A stretch of DNA of 64,000 nt from an uncultured Acetatifactor sp. (GCA_934436435.1 CAKSAN010000015.1:1-64000); one strand, 5' to 3'. Counted from the stretch's first letter, positions 44,945 through 54,592 are shown. A program made the numbers and translations. The notes: generated from the letters alone by a model not told the origin.

Positions 44945-45898
44945 ATGAAGAAGCAGGATAATGAAGGTCTGATTCAGGAACTTACGAAGCGATTAGACTG
45001 GTACATGATGGAAGCATCGGATGATGAATTTGATGCGGAACAGGTACAGGCATTGATGAAACTGCTGGATAGTCTGAAAGCAGAGAAAGATAAAACGGAA
45101 GAACTGCCGGTGGAAGAGGCAGTAAGTGATTTCTGGAAGTATTGTGGAGAGCGGGAAGAAGAGGAGAAATTGCTGCTCAGTGCGGAAGAGAGCCCGGAGA
45201 GTGACGGTACATATAACGGTGAGGAGAAAGAGGAGCAGAAGGAGAGTAAACTTCGGAGAGTATTCCGGTGTTTTCACAGACACAGACTGGTGGCAGTGGC
45301 AGCCGTGGTACTCGCTGTGATCATTTTGGGAGGTTCCTGGCAGGTAGTTGCAAATGCAGAGAAAAACGGTGGCTTCTTCTGGTGGATGGATAAGAGCGAG
45401 GAAGGAACAACAATGATAACGTCACCGGAGGGAAGCGATGAGGAGTTTGCTAATGCTGCGGTAGATAGATATTATAATATAGATGAAGTGCCTGAAGAAT
45501 ATAAAATATATGTAGAAGAACCCTTGGAAATACAGGCAATATCAGATTACACATTTGATTATGCAAAAATTCATAAGGATAGAAAAAACCATACAGTAAC
45601 TATTGTTATGACAAGTAATAGTGATATCATCAGATTTGAAGTCAGAATATATAAGCAGCAAATTTTAAGAGTTAGAGAAAAATATCCGGGATATGTTTTT
45701 GAAAGGGAGTTTGAGGACGGAGGAATTACTTTTGATGTTTTTTCGAGGGAAGAACTGACAGGAAATAATACCTATCTAATGTATTTTTATTATGGCAAAG
45801 AAAAATATGTAGTTATGGGGGAAGGAGCAGAGAGTACATTACAAGACATTGTAACAGAATATAAGAATGTAGTTCTAAATTATTATGAAAATAATTGA
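44945..45898 (+). CDS. Membrane protein with DUF4367-like domain, putative anti-sigma factor
   Basis: The 317-residue protein has an acidic cytoplasmic N-terminus (about 1-115), one membrane segment (LVAVAAVVLAVIILGGSWQVVA) and an outside domain that ends YFYYGKEKYVVMGEGAESTLQDIV, reminiscent of DUF4367. The N-terminal part would bind the sigma factor encoded 64 nt upstream. GC content and gene order suggest one transcript ending at the terminator at 45904. Confidence 0.78.
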   Translation: MKKQDNEGLIQELTKRLDWYMMEASDDEFDAEQVQALMKLLDSLKAEKDKTEELPVEEAVSDFWKYCGEREEEEKLLLSAEESPESDGTYNGEEKEEQKESKLRRVFRCFHRHRLVAVAAVVLAVIILGGSWQVVANAEKNGGFFWWMDKSEEGTTMITSPEGSDEEFANAAVDRYYNIDEVPEEYKIYVEEPLEIQAISDYTFDYAKIHKDRKNHTVTIVMTSNSDIIRFEVRIYKQQILRVREKYPGYVFEREFEDGGITFDVFSREELTGNNTYLMYFYYGKEKYVVMGEGAESTLQDIVTEYKNVVLNYYENN

Positions 45899-45903
45899 CA
45901 GAG

Positions 45904-45936
45904 AGAAGTCCGGGAGAAAATCCCGGGCTTCTTTTT
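45904..45936 (+). terminator. Rho-independent terminator
   Basis: GAAGTCCGGGA pairs with TCCCGGGCTTC around GAAAA and is followed by TTTTTG. Confidence 0.9.
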
Positions 45937-46185
45937 GCTTTCCACCCAACGTTTGTGGTTTTCATAGGGATTGGTTTTGCAGTAAAATCCCTTGAACTTT
46001 GGAAATAGTATGACCGGAATTTACTTTGGCAATTGAGGTCATTCAACTTTTTTTAGATAAATTAAAAAAGATTGTAAGAATTTGGAAATATCTGCCATGA
46101 AGTATATAGAGGGATATAAAAGAAGAATTAAAAATATTCCCCAAAGTGTAGCAAGATATTCTTATGATGGAAAGGAGCAGGTTAT

Positions 46186-46692
46186 TTGAAAAAGAAAGGA
46201 AAAAAATGGATTACTAAGGCAGTCGCAATGCTGATGACCATGGTTTTTGCCATGTCTATGCCCGGACCGAATGTCCATGCGGAAGAAACGGCAACGATTG
46301 AAACAACAAATGCGGATGTAACAGTAATTAAAGATGTTGCAGAACAAAATGCCTATGGAGTACAGCCGTTAACGACAATGTTTAATTGTGAAATCATATT
46401 GGCATTTACTGCAAATGGGCTGGAAATGAATTTTACTACTTCGGCAGCAAAAGTTTCTTCTGTTATCGGAGTAAAGGATATTAAAGTCCAGCAGAAAGTG
46501 TGGTACGGTTGGAAGACCGTATTTACTTCTGATGGAGCCGAAAACTATAATGAAGAGGTGTTTGGCGGGGATATTACATACCCCGATGCCGTCAATGGAA
46601 AAACCTATCGCGTCAAATGTGTACATTACGCCAACTATGATGTCTACGAAGAAGTAGAAAACGACACAGGAGCTTTTAAGTTCATATACTGA
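46186..46692 (+). CDS. Secreted protein of unknown function (TTG start)
   Basis: The only start with a good ribosome site (AAAGGAG, 8 nt) is TTG at 46186; it precedes KKKGKKWITKAVAMLMTMVF, a signal peptide with likely cleavage after NVHA near residue 32. The mature part of about 135 residues is rich in Thr, Val, Tyr and Trp and probably all-beta (VQQKVWYGWKTVFTSDGAE, YRVKCVHYANYDVYEE). I do not recognise the family. It lies after the ECF sigma pair but behind a terminator. Confidence 0.75.
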   Translation: MKKKGKKWITKAVAMLMTMVFAMSMPGPNVHAEETATIETTNADVTVIKDVAEQNAYGVQPLTTMFNCEIILAFTANGLEMNFTTSAAKVSSVIGVKDIKVQQKVWYGWKTVFTSDGAENYNEEVFGGDITYPDAVNGKTYRVKCVHYANYDVYEEVENDTGAFKFIY

Positions 46693-47034
46693 TGAAAGTA
46701 ATACAAAGTAACATAATGTAACCAGAAGTATTGCTACACGAAAGAAAAACTAAATAAGATACGAATGATTCCACAGTCCACAAGGATCTGTGGGAATCCT
46801 CAAGAGGGTGGGGATACAAAATGTATTCAAAGTATGCTTAAGACCTGCATAAGGGTAAAACGAGGCAAAAATAAAATATTATATACTGCGTTTGTCATAG
46901 TGGGTGGGACAAAAATCTTCACGTGAAAGTATAAAGGGGAAATCTTTCAGAAAAGATATAGCTGAACGCCTTACAGCTAACGGACATATATGTCAGGGTT
47001 GACAAACAGCAGGACCAGAAGGAGAGAACAAAAG
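46693..47034. other. Spacer without a recognised gene
   Basis: About 340 bp between the secreted-protein and KTSC genes. One hairpin is visible (ATTCCACAG.. CTGTGGGAAT, about 46769-46799) and a ribosome-site-like GGGTGGGG precedes a seven-codon frame. Nothing else supports a gene. Confidence 0.5.
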
Positions 47035-47259
47035 ATGAAGCGTATTATATGGGGAAATCCCATGATTAAGTCTGCCGGATATGATGCCCAGCAGCAGATG
47101 CTGGAGATCGAATTTGCAAGTGACGGTCAGATATGTCAGTTTGACAATGTGCCGGAAGATATCTGGTATCGCTTTCGGAGTCACCACCTTCCGGAGTTCT
47201 TTTTCCATAATTTCATTATGGGACATTATCCGGAACGAAAATTGCAGGAAATCGGGTAG
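47035..47259 (+). CDS. KTSC domain protein
   Basis: The 74-residue product starts at ATG 47035 with AGGAG upstream. Its sequence follows the KTSC pattern, a small domain named for similarity to the C-terminus of lysyl-tRNA synthetase: SAGYDAQQQMLEIEFASDGQ, a VPEDIWYRF segment and FFFHNFIMGHYPERKL at the end. The function of free KTSC proteins is not established. A terminator follows. Confidence 0.78.
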   Translation: MKRIIWGNPMIKSAGYDAQQQMLEIEFASDGQICQFDNVPEDIWYRFRSHHLPEFFFHNFIMGHYPERKLQEIG

Positions 47260-47311
47260 GGAGCCTTGGCATACGGGGAATACAAAAAGGGGAATGTTAA
47301 TATAAAAGCAA

Positions 47312-47352
47312 AAGCCGCGGAGACAAAATATCTTCCGCGGCTTTTGGCTTTT
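47312..47352 (+). terminator. Rho-independent terminator
   Basis: AAAGCCGCGGA pairs with TCCGCGGCTTT, followed by TGGCTTTTA. Confidence 0.75.
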
Positions 47353-47466
47353 AAAGTTTTGCATAAATCTCTTTCCCAAAAAAGTGGAATATGCTATACT
47401 GTTACAGAAGTCTTGTCTGATGGAGGGTAAGACTTTCGAAATAGGAAGAGAGACGTTAATATATTC

Positions 47467-48423
47467 ATGGCAAGAGAACTTCAACAGACATCGCCGGAGA
47501 ACCGGCGAAAAAGAGTGCAGCGGTTGAAGCGGATGATCGTAGGTATCGTGGCAGCGGGGCTGGTGATTCCGATTCTGTGCTGTGTGTATCTGATCTGTCG
47601 GCTGCATACCATTGGCGGAACTTTGAGGGAGCTGGAGCAGAGGCTGGAAGAGCTGGACAGCAGGTATCAGGAGATACAGACGTTGTTGCAGCAGATGGGA
47701 GAACAGGAAACAGCACCTGCACAGACATCGCGGATACAGGAAGATACACCTGCCGTCGAGGCTTCGGAACCCATAATACCGGAAAGCACCGGACAGGAAA
47801 CGATCCACAAAGTGTATCTGACCTTTGATGATGGCCCCAGTATTTATACGAATGAAATTCTGGATATTCTGGACAGCTATCATGTGAAGGCGACTTTTTT
47901 TGTGGTAGGGAAGGAAGGCGACAGCGCAGAGGAAGCCCTGCAGCGGATCGTGGAGGAAGGCCATACGCTGGGAATGCATTCCTACAGTCATAAGTATAAG
48001 GAACTGTATGAATCCATGGACAGCTTCACAGAGGACTTTGCTCAGATCCGGAATTATATTTATCAGGCAACAGGGGTAGAGAGTGTCTGCTACCGCTTCC
48101 CGGGAGGAAGCTCCAATACGGTCAGCGAGATCGATATGCATGAGTTTATCGACTATCTGGACAGTCAGGGAGTGGAATATTATGACTGGAATGTGTCTTC
48201 CGGAGACGGCGGAAGCATGAAGCTTTCTACAGATACGCTGCTGGAGAATTGCACGAAGGACATCGACAACAGAGACACTTCCATCGTGCTGCTGCATGAT
48301 TCTGCGGAGAAACCGACGACGGTCGAGGCTCTGCCGGACATCATAGAGAATATTCTGGCCAGGCCGGATACGGTGATCCTGCCGATTACGGAGAATACCA
48401 GGCCGGTTCATCATATAGAGTAA
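47467..48423 (+). CDS. Polysaccharide deacetylase, membrane-anchored
   Basis: The 318-residue protein has an N-terminal membrane anchor (MIVGIVAAGLVIPILCCVYLI), a short coiled coil (about 50-78) and a NodB-type deacetylase domain: motif 1 TFDDGPS, motif 2 HSYSH, motif 3 RFPGGSS, then DWNVSSGDG and a C-terminal LLHDS. It probably removes acetyl groups from N-acetylglucosamine in peptidoglycan outside the membrane. A -10 box TATACT lies near 47394. It precedes the bactofilin gene by 90 nt. Confidence 0.9.
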   Translation: MARELQQTSPENRRKRVQRLKRMIVGIVAAGLVIPILCCVYLICRLHTIGGTLRELEQRLEELDSRYQEIQTLLQQMGEQETAPAQTSRIQEDTPAVEASEPIIPESTGQETIHKVYLTFDDGPSIYTNEILDILDSYHVKATFFVVGKEGDSAEEALQRIVEEGHTLGMHSYSHKYKELYESMDSFTEDFAQIRNYIYQATGVESVCYRFPGGSSNTVSEIDMHEFIDYLDSQGVEYYDWNVSSGDGGSMKLSTDTLLENCTKDIDNRDTSIVLLHDSAEKPTTVEALPDIIENILARPDTVILPITENTRPVHHIE

Positions 48424-48513
48424 TGTATAAACACAGATCTGCTGCGGTTTCGGGAGTTCGCAGAACGCAGAAATCGCTTATAAAGAATAAGAAGTGAATG
48501 GAGGTACATAATC

Positions 48514-49401
48514 ATGGGATTTTTCTCAGATTTGAAGGAAGATCTTTCCCAGGCAGTCAATGAACTGATGCCGGAGGAGGAACTGGATCAGGCTGCTGCG
48601 GAAGCAACAAAGGAGCAGCCGGCACAAGAAAATACGCAGGAGGCATCCCCGGTGGTACAGCCCACAGAGGATACAGCAAGTGACAATGCAGCATTGGAAG
48701 AGATGCTGAAGAACCTGGGCTCTATTGAGATTCCCCAGGAAGAGGAAGCAAAGCAGCCGGGTGGGGAAGAAGTGCCGCAGGCGGTAGCAGCACCTGTGGA
48801 AACAGCCGTACCGGAACTGGATCTGGACAGTGTACTTCAGAACGATATGACCGTAGGCAATGTTCTGGAGCAGGAGAATACAGAGAAGAACAAAGGAGCA
48901 GAGAAGAGAATGGACGCAAAAATCGCATCAGATGAAACAGCAATTATCACCGCAGGCATGGTGATCACAGGAGACGTAAGTTCGGAAGGATCTATGGATC
49001 TGGTAGGTACGATCAACGGAAATATTGATATTCTGGGTAAACTGAATATTACCGGATATATCACCGGCAATTCCAAGGCAGCCGAGATTTTTGCAGAGGG
49101 TGCCAAGATCAACGGCGAGATCATCAGCGAAGGCTCCGTGAAGATCGGTGCAAGTTCTGTAGTCATCGGCAACATCACTGCTACCAGTGCAGCCATTGCA
49201 GGTGCGGTCAAGGGTGATATTGATGTGCAGGGACCTGTAGTGCTGGATTCCTCTGCCATTGTAATGGGCAATATCAAGTCCAAGTCCGTACAGATCAACA
49301 ACGGTGCGGTCATCGAAGGTATGTGTTCACAGTGCTATGCGGATGTCAGCCCGACTTCCTTCTTCGATGATTACAAGCCTGAGAAAAAGAAAGCAAAATA
49401 A
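48514..49401 (+). CDS. Bactofilin
   Basis: The 295-residue protein has an acidic, disordered N-terminal part (about 1-140) and a right-handed beta-helix bactofilin core with GxxxxG-like turns: GSMDLVGTINGNIDILGKLN, SKAAEIFAEGAKINGEI, GAVKGDIDVQGPVVL. Bactofilins polymerise without nucleotide and scaffold cell-wall enzymes; a polysaccharide deacetylase gene directly upstream fits that role. The short C-terminal tail is Lys-rich. pyrH starts 13 nt after its stop. Confidence 0.88.
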   Translation: MGFFSDLKEDLSQAVNELMPEEELDQAAAEATKEQPAQENTQEASPVVQPTEDTASDNAALEEMLKNLGSIEIPQEEEAKQPGGEEVPQAVAAPVETAVPELDLDSVLQNDMTVGNVLEQENTEKNKGAEKRMDAKIASDETAIITAGMVITGDVSSEGSMDLVGTINGNIDILGKLNITGYITGNSKAAEIFAEGAKINGEIISEGSVKIGASSVVIGNITATSAAIAGAVKGDIDVQGPVVLDSSAIVMGNIKSKSVQINNGAVIEGMCSQCYADVSPTSFFDDYKPEKKKAK

Positions 49402-49414
49402 GGAGCATGAGACC

Positions 49415-50110
49415 ATGAAGAGAATATTACTGAAACTCAGCGGAGAAGCACTGGCGGGAGAGAAGAAGACCGGTTTTGATGAGGAGACTGTCAGAAAGGT
49501 AGCATTGCAGGTAAAAGAACTGGTAGACGACGGCATTCAGGTGGGCATCGTCATCGGCGGCGGCAACTTCTGGAGGGGACGTTCCAGCGAGAACATTGAC
49601 CGTACCAAGGCAGACCAGATCGGAATGCTGGCGACGATCATGAACTGCATTTATGTCTCCGAGATCTTCCGTTCCGTAGGCATGATGACCAATATTCTGA
49701 CCCCCTTTGAGTGCGGTTCCTTTACCAAATTGTTCTCCAAGGACAGAGCCAACAAATATTTTGCAAAAGGCATGGTAGTGTTCTTCGCAGGCGGTACGGG
49801 ACATCCTTATTTCTCCACCGATACCGGTGTGGTCCTTCGTGCCATTGAAGTGGAAGCAGACGTGATCCTGCTGGCTAAGGCGATTGACGGTGTCTATAAT
49901 GCAGATCCCGCCAAGGATCCTACAGCGAAGAAATATGATGAAGTATCCATTGATGAGGTCATTGCGAAGAATCTTCAGGTAGTAGATATGACAGCTTCCA
50001 TTCTGGCCAGAGATAATAAGATGCCCATGTGGGTATTCGGCCTGAATGAGGAGAACAGTATTGTAAACACCCTGAAGGGTAAGTTCAACGGAACCAAAGT
50101 AACAGTGTAA
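49415..50110 (+). CDS. pyrH: UMP kinase
   Basis: The 231-residue product from ATG 49415 (AAGGAG upstream) has the amino-acid-kinase fold of PyrH: RILLKLSGEAL, GIVIGGGNFWRG, the ATIMNCIY segment, GGTGHPYFSTDT and MPMWVFGL near the end. It phosphorylates UMP to UDP for pyrimidine supply. The pyrH-frr-uppS-cdsA-dxr-rseP order is conserved in many bacteria, and here all genes are tightly packed on one strand. Confidence 0.96.
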   Translation: MKRILLKLSGEALAGEKKTGFDEETVRKVALQVKELVDDGIQVGIVIGGGNFWRGRSSENIDRTKADQIGMLATIMNCIYVSEIFRSVGMMTNILTPFECGSFTKLFSKDRANKYFAKGMVVFFAGGTGHPYFSTDTGVVLRAIEVEADVILLAKAIDGVYNADPAKDPTAKKYDEVSIDEVIAKNLQVVDMTASILARDNKMPMWVFGLNEENSIVNTLKGKFNGTKVTV

Positions 50111-50165
50111 TATTCAGAATTGAAATAAAAATGGAAAGGCGCAGAGCGCGGAAGAGAGGAAAATA

Positions 50166-50717
50166 ATGGACGCAAGAGTACAGGTATACAGTGACAAGAT
50201 GCAGAAGGCTTATGAATTTCTGGAGGCAGATTACGCTGCTATCCGTGCGGGACGTGCGAACCCGCACGTACTGGATAAGCTGAGAGTAGATTATTACGGA
50301 ACTCCTACCCCCATTCAGCAGGTAGGTAACGTGACCGTTCCCGAAGCACGTATCATCCAGATCGCTCCCTGGGAGAAGTCTCTGATCAAAGAGATCGAGA
50401 AGGCAATCATGACTTCTGATATCGGCATCAATCCTTCCAACGACGGAAGTGTGATCCGCCTGGTATTCCCGGAACTTACCGAGGAGCGCAGAAAAGATCT
50501 GGTAAAAGAAGTGAAGAAGAAGGGTGAGGAAGGCAAAGTAGCCATCCGTAACATCAGAAGAGACGGCAACGATGCCTTCAAGAAGCTGGCAAAGACAGAA
50601 GTATCCGAAGATGAGATCAAGGGTCTGGAAGATGATCTGCAGAAGCTGACCGACAAGTATGTAAAGGATATTGATGCCTTGATCGACACCAAGTCCAAGG
50701 AGATCATGACGGTTTAA
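50166..50717 (+). CDS. frr: Ribosome recycling factor
   Basis: The 183-residue protein matches RRF in length and key sequence: AAIRAGRANPHVLDKL, TPIQQVGNVTVPEAR, NDGSVIRLVFPELTEERRKDL and the C-terminal helix DALIDTKSKEIMTV. With EF-G it splits the post-termination ribosome. It is co-directional with pyrH and ends 14 nt before uppS. Confidence 0.97.
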   Translation: MDARVQVYSDKMQKAYEFLEADYAAIRAGRANPHVLDKLRVDYYGTPTPIQQVGNVTVPEARIIQIAPWEKSLIKEIEKAIMTSDIGINPSNDGSVIRLVFPELTEERRKDLVKEVKKKGEEGKVAIRNIRRDGNDAFKKLAKTEVSEDEIKGLEDDLQKLTDKYVKDIDALIDTKSKEIMTV

Positions 50718-50731
50718 GAAGGTTTAAAAGT

Positions 50732-51451
50732 ATGGAAGAAAATCTGAAAATTCCGAATCACGTAGCAATTATTCTGGACGGCAACGGCCGTTGGGCCAAG
50801 GCAAAAGGCATGCCCCGCAATTACGGGCATGTGCAGGGAGCGAAGACGGTGGAAGTGATCTGTGAAGAGGCGTACCGTATGGGAATCCAGTATCTGACGG
50901 TATATGCTTTTTCCACGGAGAACTGGAACCGCCCGCAGGATGAAGTGGATGCGTTGATGAAGCTGCTTCGCAATTATATGAAGACCTGCCTGAAAACAGC
51001 GGAGAAGAACCGTATGTGCGTCAGAGTTCTGGGAGACAAGACCGGACTGGATGAGGATATCCGGACACGGATCGCGGAACTGGAAGAGGCAACGAAGAAT
51101 AACGATGGTCTGCATTTCCAGATTGCCATCAATTACGGCGGCAGGGATGAGATCGTCCGTGCCGTGAGGAGACTGTCCGAAAAAGTACAAAGCGGAGAGG
51201 TGGATCCCGCCGGGATTACAGCGGACACCTTGGAAGGTTATCTGGATACCGCGGGAATTCCGGATCCGGATCTGCTGATCCGTACCTGTAACGAACAGAG
51301 GATTTCCAATTTCCTGCTGTGGCAGCTGGCGTATACGGAATTTTATTTTACCCCGGTTCCCTGGCCGGATTTTACAAAAGAAGAATTGAGCAAGGCTGTG
51401 GAGGCATATAATCATAGAGACAGAAGATATGGTGGCCTGAAGGAGGAATAG
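50732..51451 (+). CDS. uppS: Isoprenyl transferase (undecaprenyl diphosphate synthase)
   Basis: The 239-residue protein has the cis-prenyltransferase signatures HVAIILDGNGRWAKAKGM near the N-terminus, TVYAFSTENWNRP and, near the C-terminus, DPDLLIRTCNEQRISNFL with LWQLAYTEFYF. It makes the C55 lipid carrier for peptidoglycan and for the capsule encoded in this window. RTCNEQR replaces the more usual RTSGEQR; the catalytic region is otherwise intact. Confidence 0.95.
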   Translation: MEENLKIPNHVAIILDGNGRWAKAKGMPRNYGHVQGAKTVEVICEEAYRMGIQYLTVYAFSTENWNRPQDEVDALMKLLRNYMKTCLKTAEKNRMCVRVLGDKTGLDEDIRTRIAELEEATKNNDGLHFQIAINYGGRDEIVRAVRRLSEKVQSGEVDPAGITADTLEGYLDTAGIPDPDLLIRTCNEQRISNFLLWQLAYTEFYFTPVPWPDFTKEELSKAVEAYNHRDRRYGGLKEE

Positions 51452-51454
51452 TTT

Positions 51455-52282
51455 ATGTTTTGGACCCGTTTGCTCAGTGGCATCGTGTTGCTTGTTATTG
51501 CACTGGCTACGTTCAGCTTCGGCAATGTATTTCTGGCAGTGCCGTTGTGGCTGATTTCTCTGGTGGCATACAGAGAGCTTACCAAGGCATTAAAATGTGC
51601 AACGGATGAGAAAAAATGCAATGCACTGGAATGGATCGGTTTCGTGGGAGTGACGGCGTATTATGCAACATTGTTCTTCACAAGAGACCATACCTTATTG
51701 CTTATGTGCATTGTGGGATTGTTCATGGCGGAAATGTTCTGCTATGTGGCGACTTTCCCCAAATATCAGGCCAGTCAGGTTATGGCGGCCGTATTTTCTT
51801 TCCTGTATGCACCGGTATTGTTATCCTTCGTTTATCTGACCAGAGAATGCGATCACGGGATCTACATGGTATGGCTGATACTGATCAGTTCCTGGGGATG
51901 TGATACCTGCGCTTATGTCGTGGGAAAACTGATCGGGAAAAAGCATATTTTCCCGGAACTCAGCCCGCATAAGTCACTGGAGGGCTGTATCGGCGGTGTG
52001 CTGGGTACAGCGTTGATCGGTGGATTATATGCTTATTTCTTCGTGGAGAAGACCTTTCCGGATCAGACGATCACCTGGATCATTGCCTTTATCTGCGCAG
52101 CAGGCGCGGTGATGAGTATGGTGGGAGATCTGGCGGCTTCTGCCATTAAGCGGAATCATAATATCAAGGATTACGGCAAGCTGATCCCGGGGCATGGCGG
52201 TATCATGGATCGTTTTGACAGCATGACGGTGACAGCACCCATGACGTATTTTCTTACCATCCTTATGATGGGACTTCGCTAA
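51455..52282 (+). CDS. cdsA: Phosphatidate cytidylyltransferase
   Basis: The 275-residue integral membrane protein has about eight membrane segments and the CdsA signature SAIKRNHNIKDYGKLIPGHG followed by GIMDRFDS. It makes CDP-diacylglycerol for phospholipid synthesis. GGAGG lies before the ATG, 3 nt after the uppS stop, so the two are translationally linked. Confidence 0.95.
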   Translation: MFWTRLLSGIVLLVIALATFSFGNVFLAVPLWLISLVAYRELTKALKCATDEKKCNALEWIGFVGVTAYYATLFFTRDHTLLLMCIVGLFMAEMFCYVATFPKYQASQVMAAVFSFLYAPVLLSFVYLTRECDHGIYMVWLILISSWGCDTCAYVVGKLIGKKHIFPELSPHKSLEGCIGGVLGTALIGGLYAYFFVEKTFPDQTITWIIAFICAAGAVMSMVGDLAASAIKRNHNIKDYGKLIPGHGGIMDRFDSMTVTAPMTYFLTILMMGLR

Positions 52283-52315
52283 GCGCCTGGGCTAAGATAC
52301 AAGGAGCATAGAACA

Positions 52316-53470
52316 ATGAAAAAAATAGCAATTCTGGGGTCTACCGGTTCCATCGGAACCCAGACTCTGGAGGTCGTTCGCAATAATCCGGAATTGCAGG
52401 TGGTAGCACTGGCAGCCGGAAAAAGCGTAGAACAGATGGAACAGCAGATCAGAGAATTCCATCCTCTGATCGCCGGTATGTGGAGTGAGGAAGCGGCCGC
52501 AGACCTGCGGAGCCGTGTGGCAGACCTGCCTGTGAAGGTTGTAACGGGTATGGATGGTCTGTTGGAGATTGCGGTAATGCCCGAGGCGCAGGTATTAGTG
52601 ACGGCGATTGTGGGAATGATTGGTATCAGACCGACGATTGCAGCCATTGAGGCAGGGAAGGATATTGCCCTGGCCAATAAGGAGACACTGGTAACGGCAG
52701 GACATATCATTATGCCGTTAGCGGCGAAAATGGGTGTCAGGATCCTGCCGGTGGACAGCGAACACAGCGCGATCTTCCAATCATTGAACGGAGAACCGGC
52801 CGGAAGGATCGAGAAGATCCTGCTTACGGCATCCGGTGGACCCTTCCGTGGCAGAACCAGAGAACAGCTGAAAAATATTCAGGTGGAGGATGCCTTGAAG
52901 CATCCCAACTGGTCCATGGGACGGAAGATCACCATTGATTCTTCCACACTGGTAAATAAGGGACTGGAAGTCATGGAAGTAAAGTGGCTGTTCGGTGTGG
53001 ACCTGGATCAGATTCAGGTCATCGTGCATCCCCAGAGCATTATCCACTCCGCGGTACAGTATGTGGACGGAGCAGTGATCGCGCAACTGGGAACGCCGGA
53101 TATGAAGCTGCCGATCCAGTACGCCCTGTTTTATCCGGATCGTCGTCCCATGCCGGGAAAACGCCTGGATTTCTATGAGCTGGCACAGGTGACATTCGAA
53201 AAGCCGGATATGGAGACTTTCTACGGCCTGAAGCTTGCTTACGATGCACAGCGTATCGGCGGCAGTATGCCGACAGTATACAACGCGGCCAACGAGAAGG
53301 CGGTAGGACTGTTCCTGGATCGCAAGATCGCATACCTTCAGATTCCGGAGCTGATCCGGGAAGCCATGGAGCAGCATAAGGTGATCGAGAACCCGAATGT
53401 GGAGGAAATCCTGGAGACAGAGGCATCTGTCTATGATTTTATTGAAAAAGTGTATTCTGAGAGGCAATAA
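52316..53470 (+). CDS. dxr: 1-deoxy-D-xylulose-5-phosphate reductoisomerase
   Basis: The 384-residue protein shows the NADPH motif ILGSTGSIGTQTLEVV, ALANKETLVTAG, the metal-site region PVDSEHSAIFQSL and SGGPFRG, and the C-terminal NAANEKAVG. It catalyses the committed step of the MEP isoprenoid pathway, which supplies the precursor used by UppS. The TarI/IspD-like gene in the capsule cluster could be confused with the next pathway step, but context argues against it. Confidence 0.96.
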   Translation: MKKIAILGSTGSIGTQTLEVVRNNPELQVVALAAGKSVEQMEQQIREFHPLIAGMWSEEAAADLRSRVADLPVKVVTGMDGLLEIAVMPEAQVLVTAIVGMIGIRPTIAAIEAGKDIALANKETLVTAGHIIMPLAAKMGVRILPVDSEHSAIFQSLNGEPAGRIEKILLTASGGPFRGRTREQLKNIQVEDALKHPNWSMGRKITIDSSTLVNKGLEVMEVKWLFGVDLDQIQVIVHPQSIIHSAVQYVDGAVIAQLGTPDMKLPIQYALFYPDRRPMPGKRLDFYELAQVTFEKPDMETFYGLKLAYDAQRIGGSMPTVYNAANEKAVGLFLDRKIAYLQIPELIREAMEQHKVIENPNVEEILETEASVYDFIEKVYSERQ

Positions 53471-54526
53471 ATGGTTACTTTGATCTTGTTTGTATTGATC
53501 TTTGGGGTGGTGGTGATCTCACATGAATTCGGACATTTTCTGCTGGCGAAGGCCAATGGAATTCATGTGATAGAATTTTCCGTGGGCATGGGTCCCAATC
53601 TGTTTTCCTTCCAAAAGGGAGACACCAAATATTCCCTGAAGCTTCTTCCCATCGGCGGAGCCTGTATGTTCGAGGGCGAGGATGGGCTGAATGAGAAGGA
53701 GGAAGGGGAGGATCACAGCGGATCCTTCCTGAATGCCAATGTGTGGGCGAGGATATCCACGGTACTGGCAGGTCCGGTCTTCAACTTTATTCTGGGTTTT
53801 ATCATTGCCTTCATTATGGTGAATCTGATTGTGATCCGGGATCCGGTAGCCACAGAGGTTGTGGATGGCGGTGCCGCACAGGAAGCAGGACTGGAGGCCG
53901 GTGACAGGATTTTGTCCTTAAACGGCAGTAAAATACACCTCTATGAAGAAATACAGTTATTTACGCTGACCTACCGCGGTGGAGATGTCACGGTGGAATA
54001 TGAAAGAGACGGTGTAAAGGGGACGACAACACTGACACCGAAGTATGATGAGAGTGCAGGACGCTATATGATCGGTATCAGCAACGCTGATTTTGTGGAA
54101 CTGTCGGGACTGGACTGCTTCCGGTATTCCTGGTATGAGATGCGCTACTGTGTGACTATGACCTGGAAGAGCCTGGCAATGCTGGTACAGGGGCAGGTGT
54201 CCAGACAGGATGTAGCCGGACCGGTGGGCATTGCGGTGAACGTTGTGGGCAAGACCTACGAGAGCACCAAGGACTATGGCTGGCAGAATGTATTGGTGAA
54301 TATGCTGAACATCACACTGATGCTTACCGTGAATCTGGGAATTCTGAATCTCCTGCCGATTCCCGCGCTGGATGGTGGCAGACTGGTATTCCTGATCTGG
54401 GAAGCCATCACGCATAAGCCGGTACCTCCCGATAAAGAGGGCATGGTACACTTTATCGGACTGATGTTCTTCATGGTACTGATGGTGTTCCTGTTATTTA
54501 ATGATCTGGTAAATATTTTCGGATAG
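53471..54526 (+). CDS. rseP: Site-2 protease RseP/RasP
   Basis: The 351-residue zinc metalloprotease has the HExxH motif in VVISHEFGHFLLAK, one PDZ domain (about 125-200, AGLEAGDRILSLNG) and the second metal motif NLLPIPALDGGRLVF. It cleaves anti-sigma factors and signal-peptide remnants in the membrane. Two ECF sigma/anti-sigma pairs in this window are possible clients by inference only. It follows dxr without a gap. Confidence 0.94.
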   Translation: MVTLILFVLIFGVVVISHEFGHFLLAKANGIHVIEFSVGMGPNLFSFQKGDTKYSLKLLPIGGACMFEGEDGLNEKEEGEDHSGSFLNANVWARISTVLAGPVFNFILGFIIAFIMVNLIVIRDPVATEVVDGGAAQEAGLEAGDRILSLNGSKIHLYEEIQLFTLTYRGGDVTVEYERDGVKGTTTLTPKYDESAGRYMIGISNADFVELSGLDCFRYSWYEMRYCVTMTWKSLAMLVQGQVSRQDVAGPVGIAVNVVGKTYESTKDYGWQNVLVNMLNITLMLTVNLGILNLLPIPALDGGRLVFLIWEAITHKPVPPDKEGMVHFIGLMFFMVLMVFLLFNDLVNIFG

Positions 54527-54556
54527 ACCGGATAGTTCAATAATTAAGATTCGTTG

Positions 54557-54592
54557 ACAAAGGGCATACCGCATGGTATGCTCTTATTATAT
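54557..54592 (+). terminator. Probable terminator of the pyrH-rseP operon
   Basis: AGGGCATACC pairs with GGTATGCTCT around GCAT, followed by TATTATATTT, a weak T-run. Confidence 0.6.
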
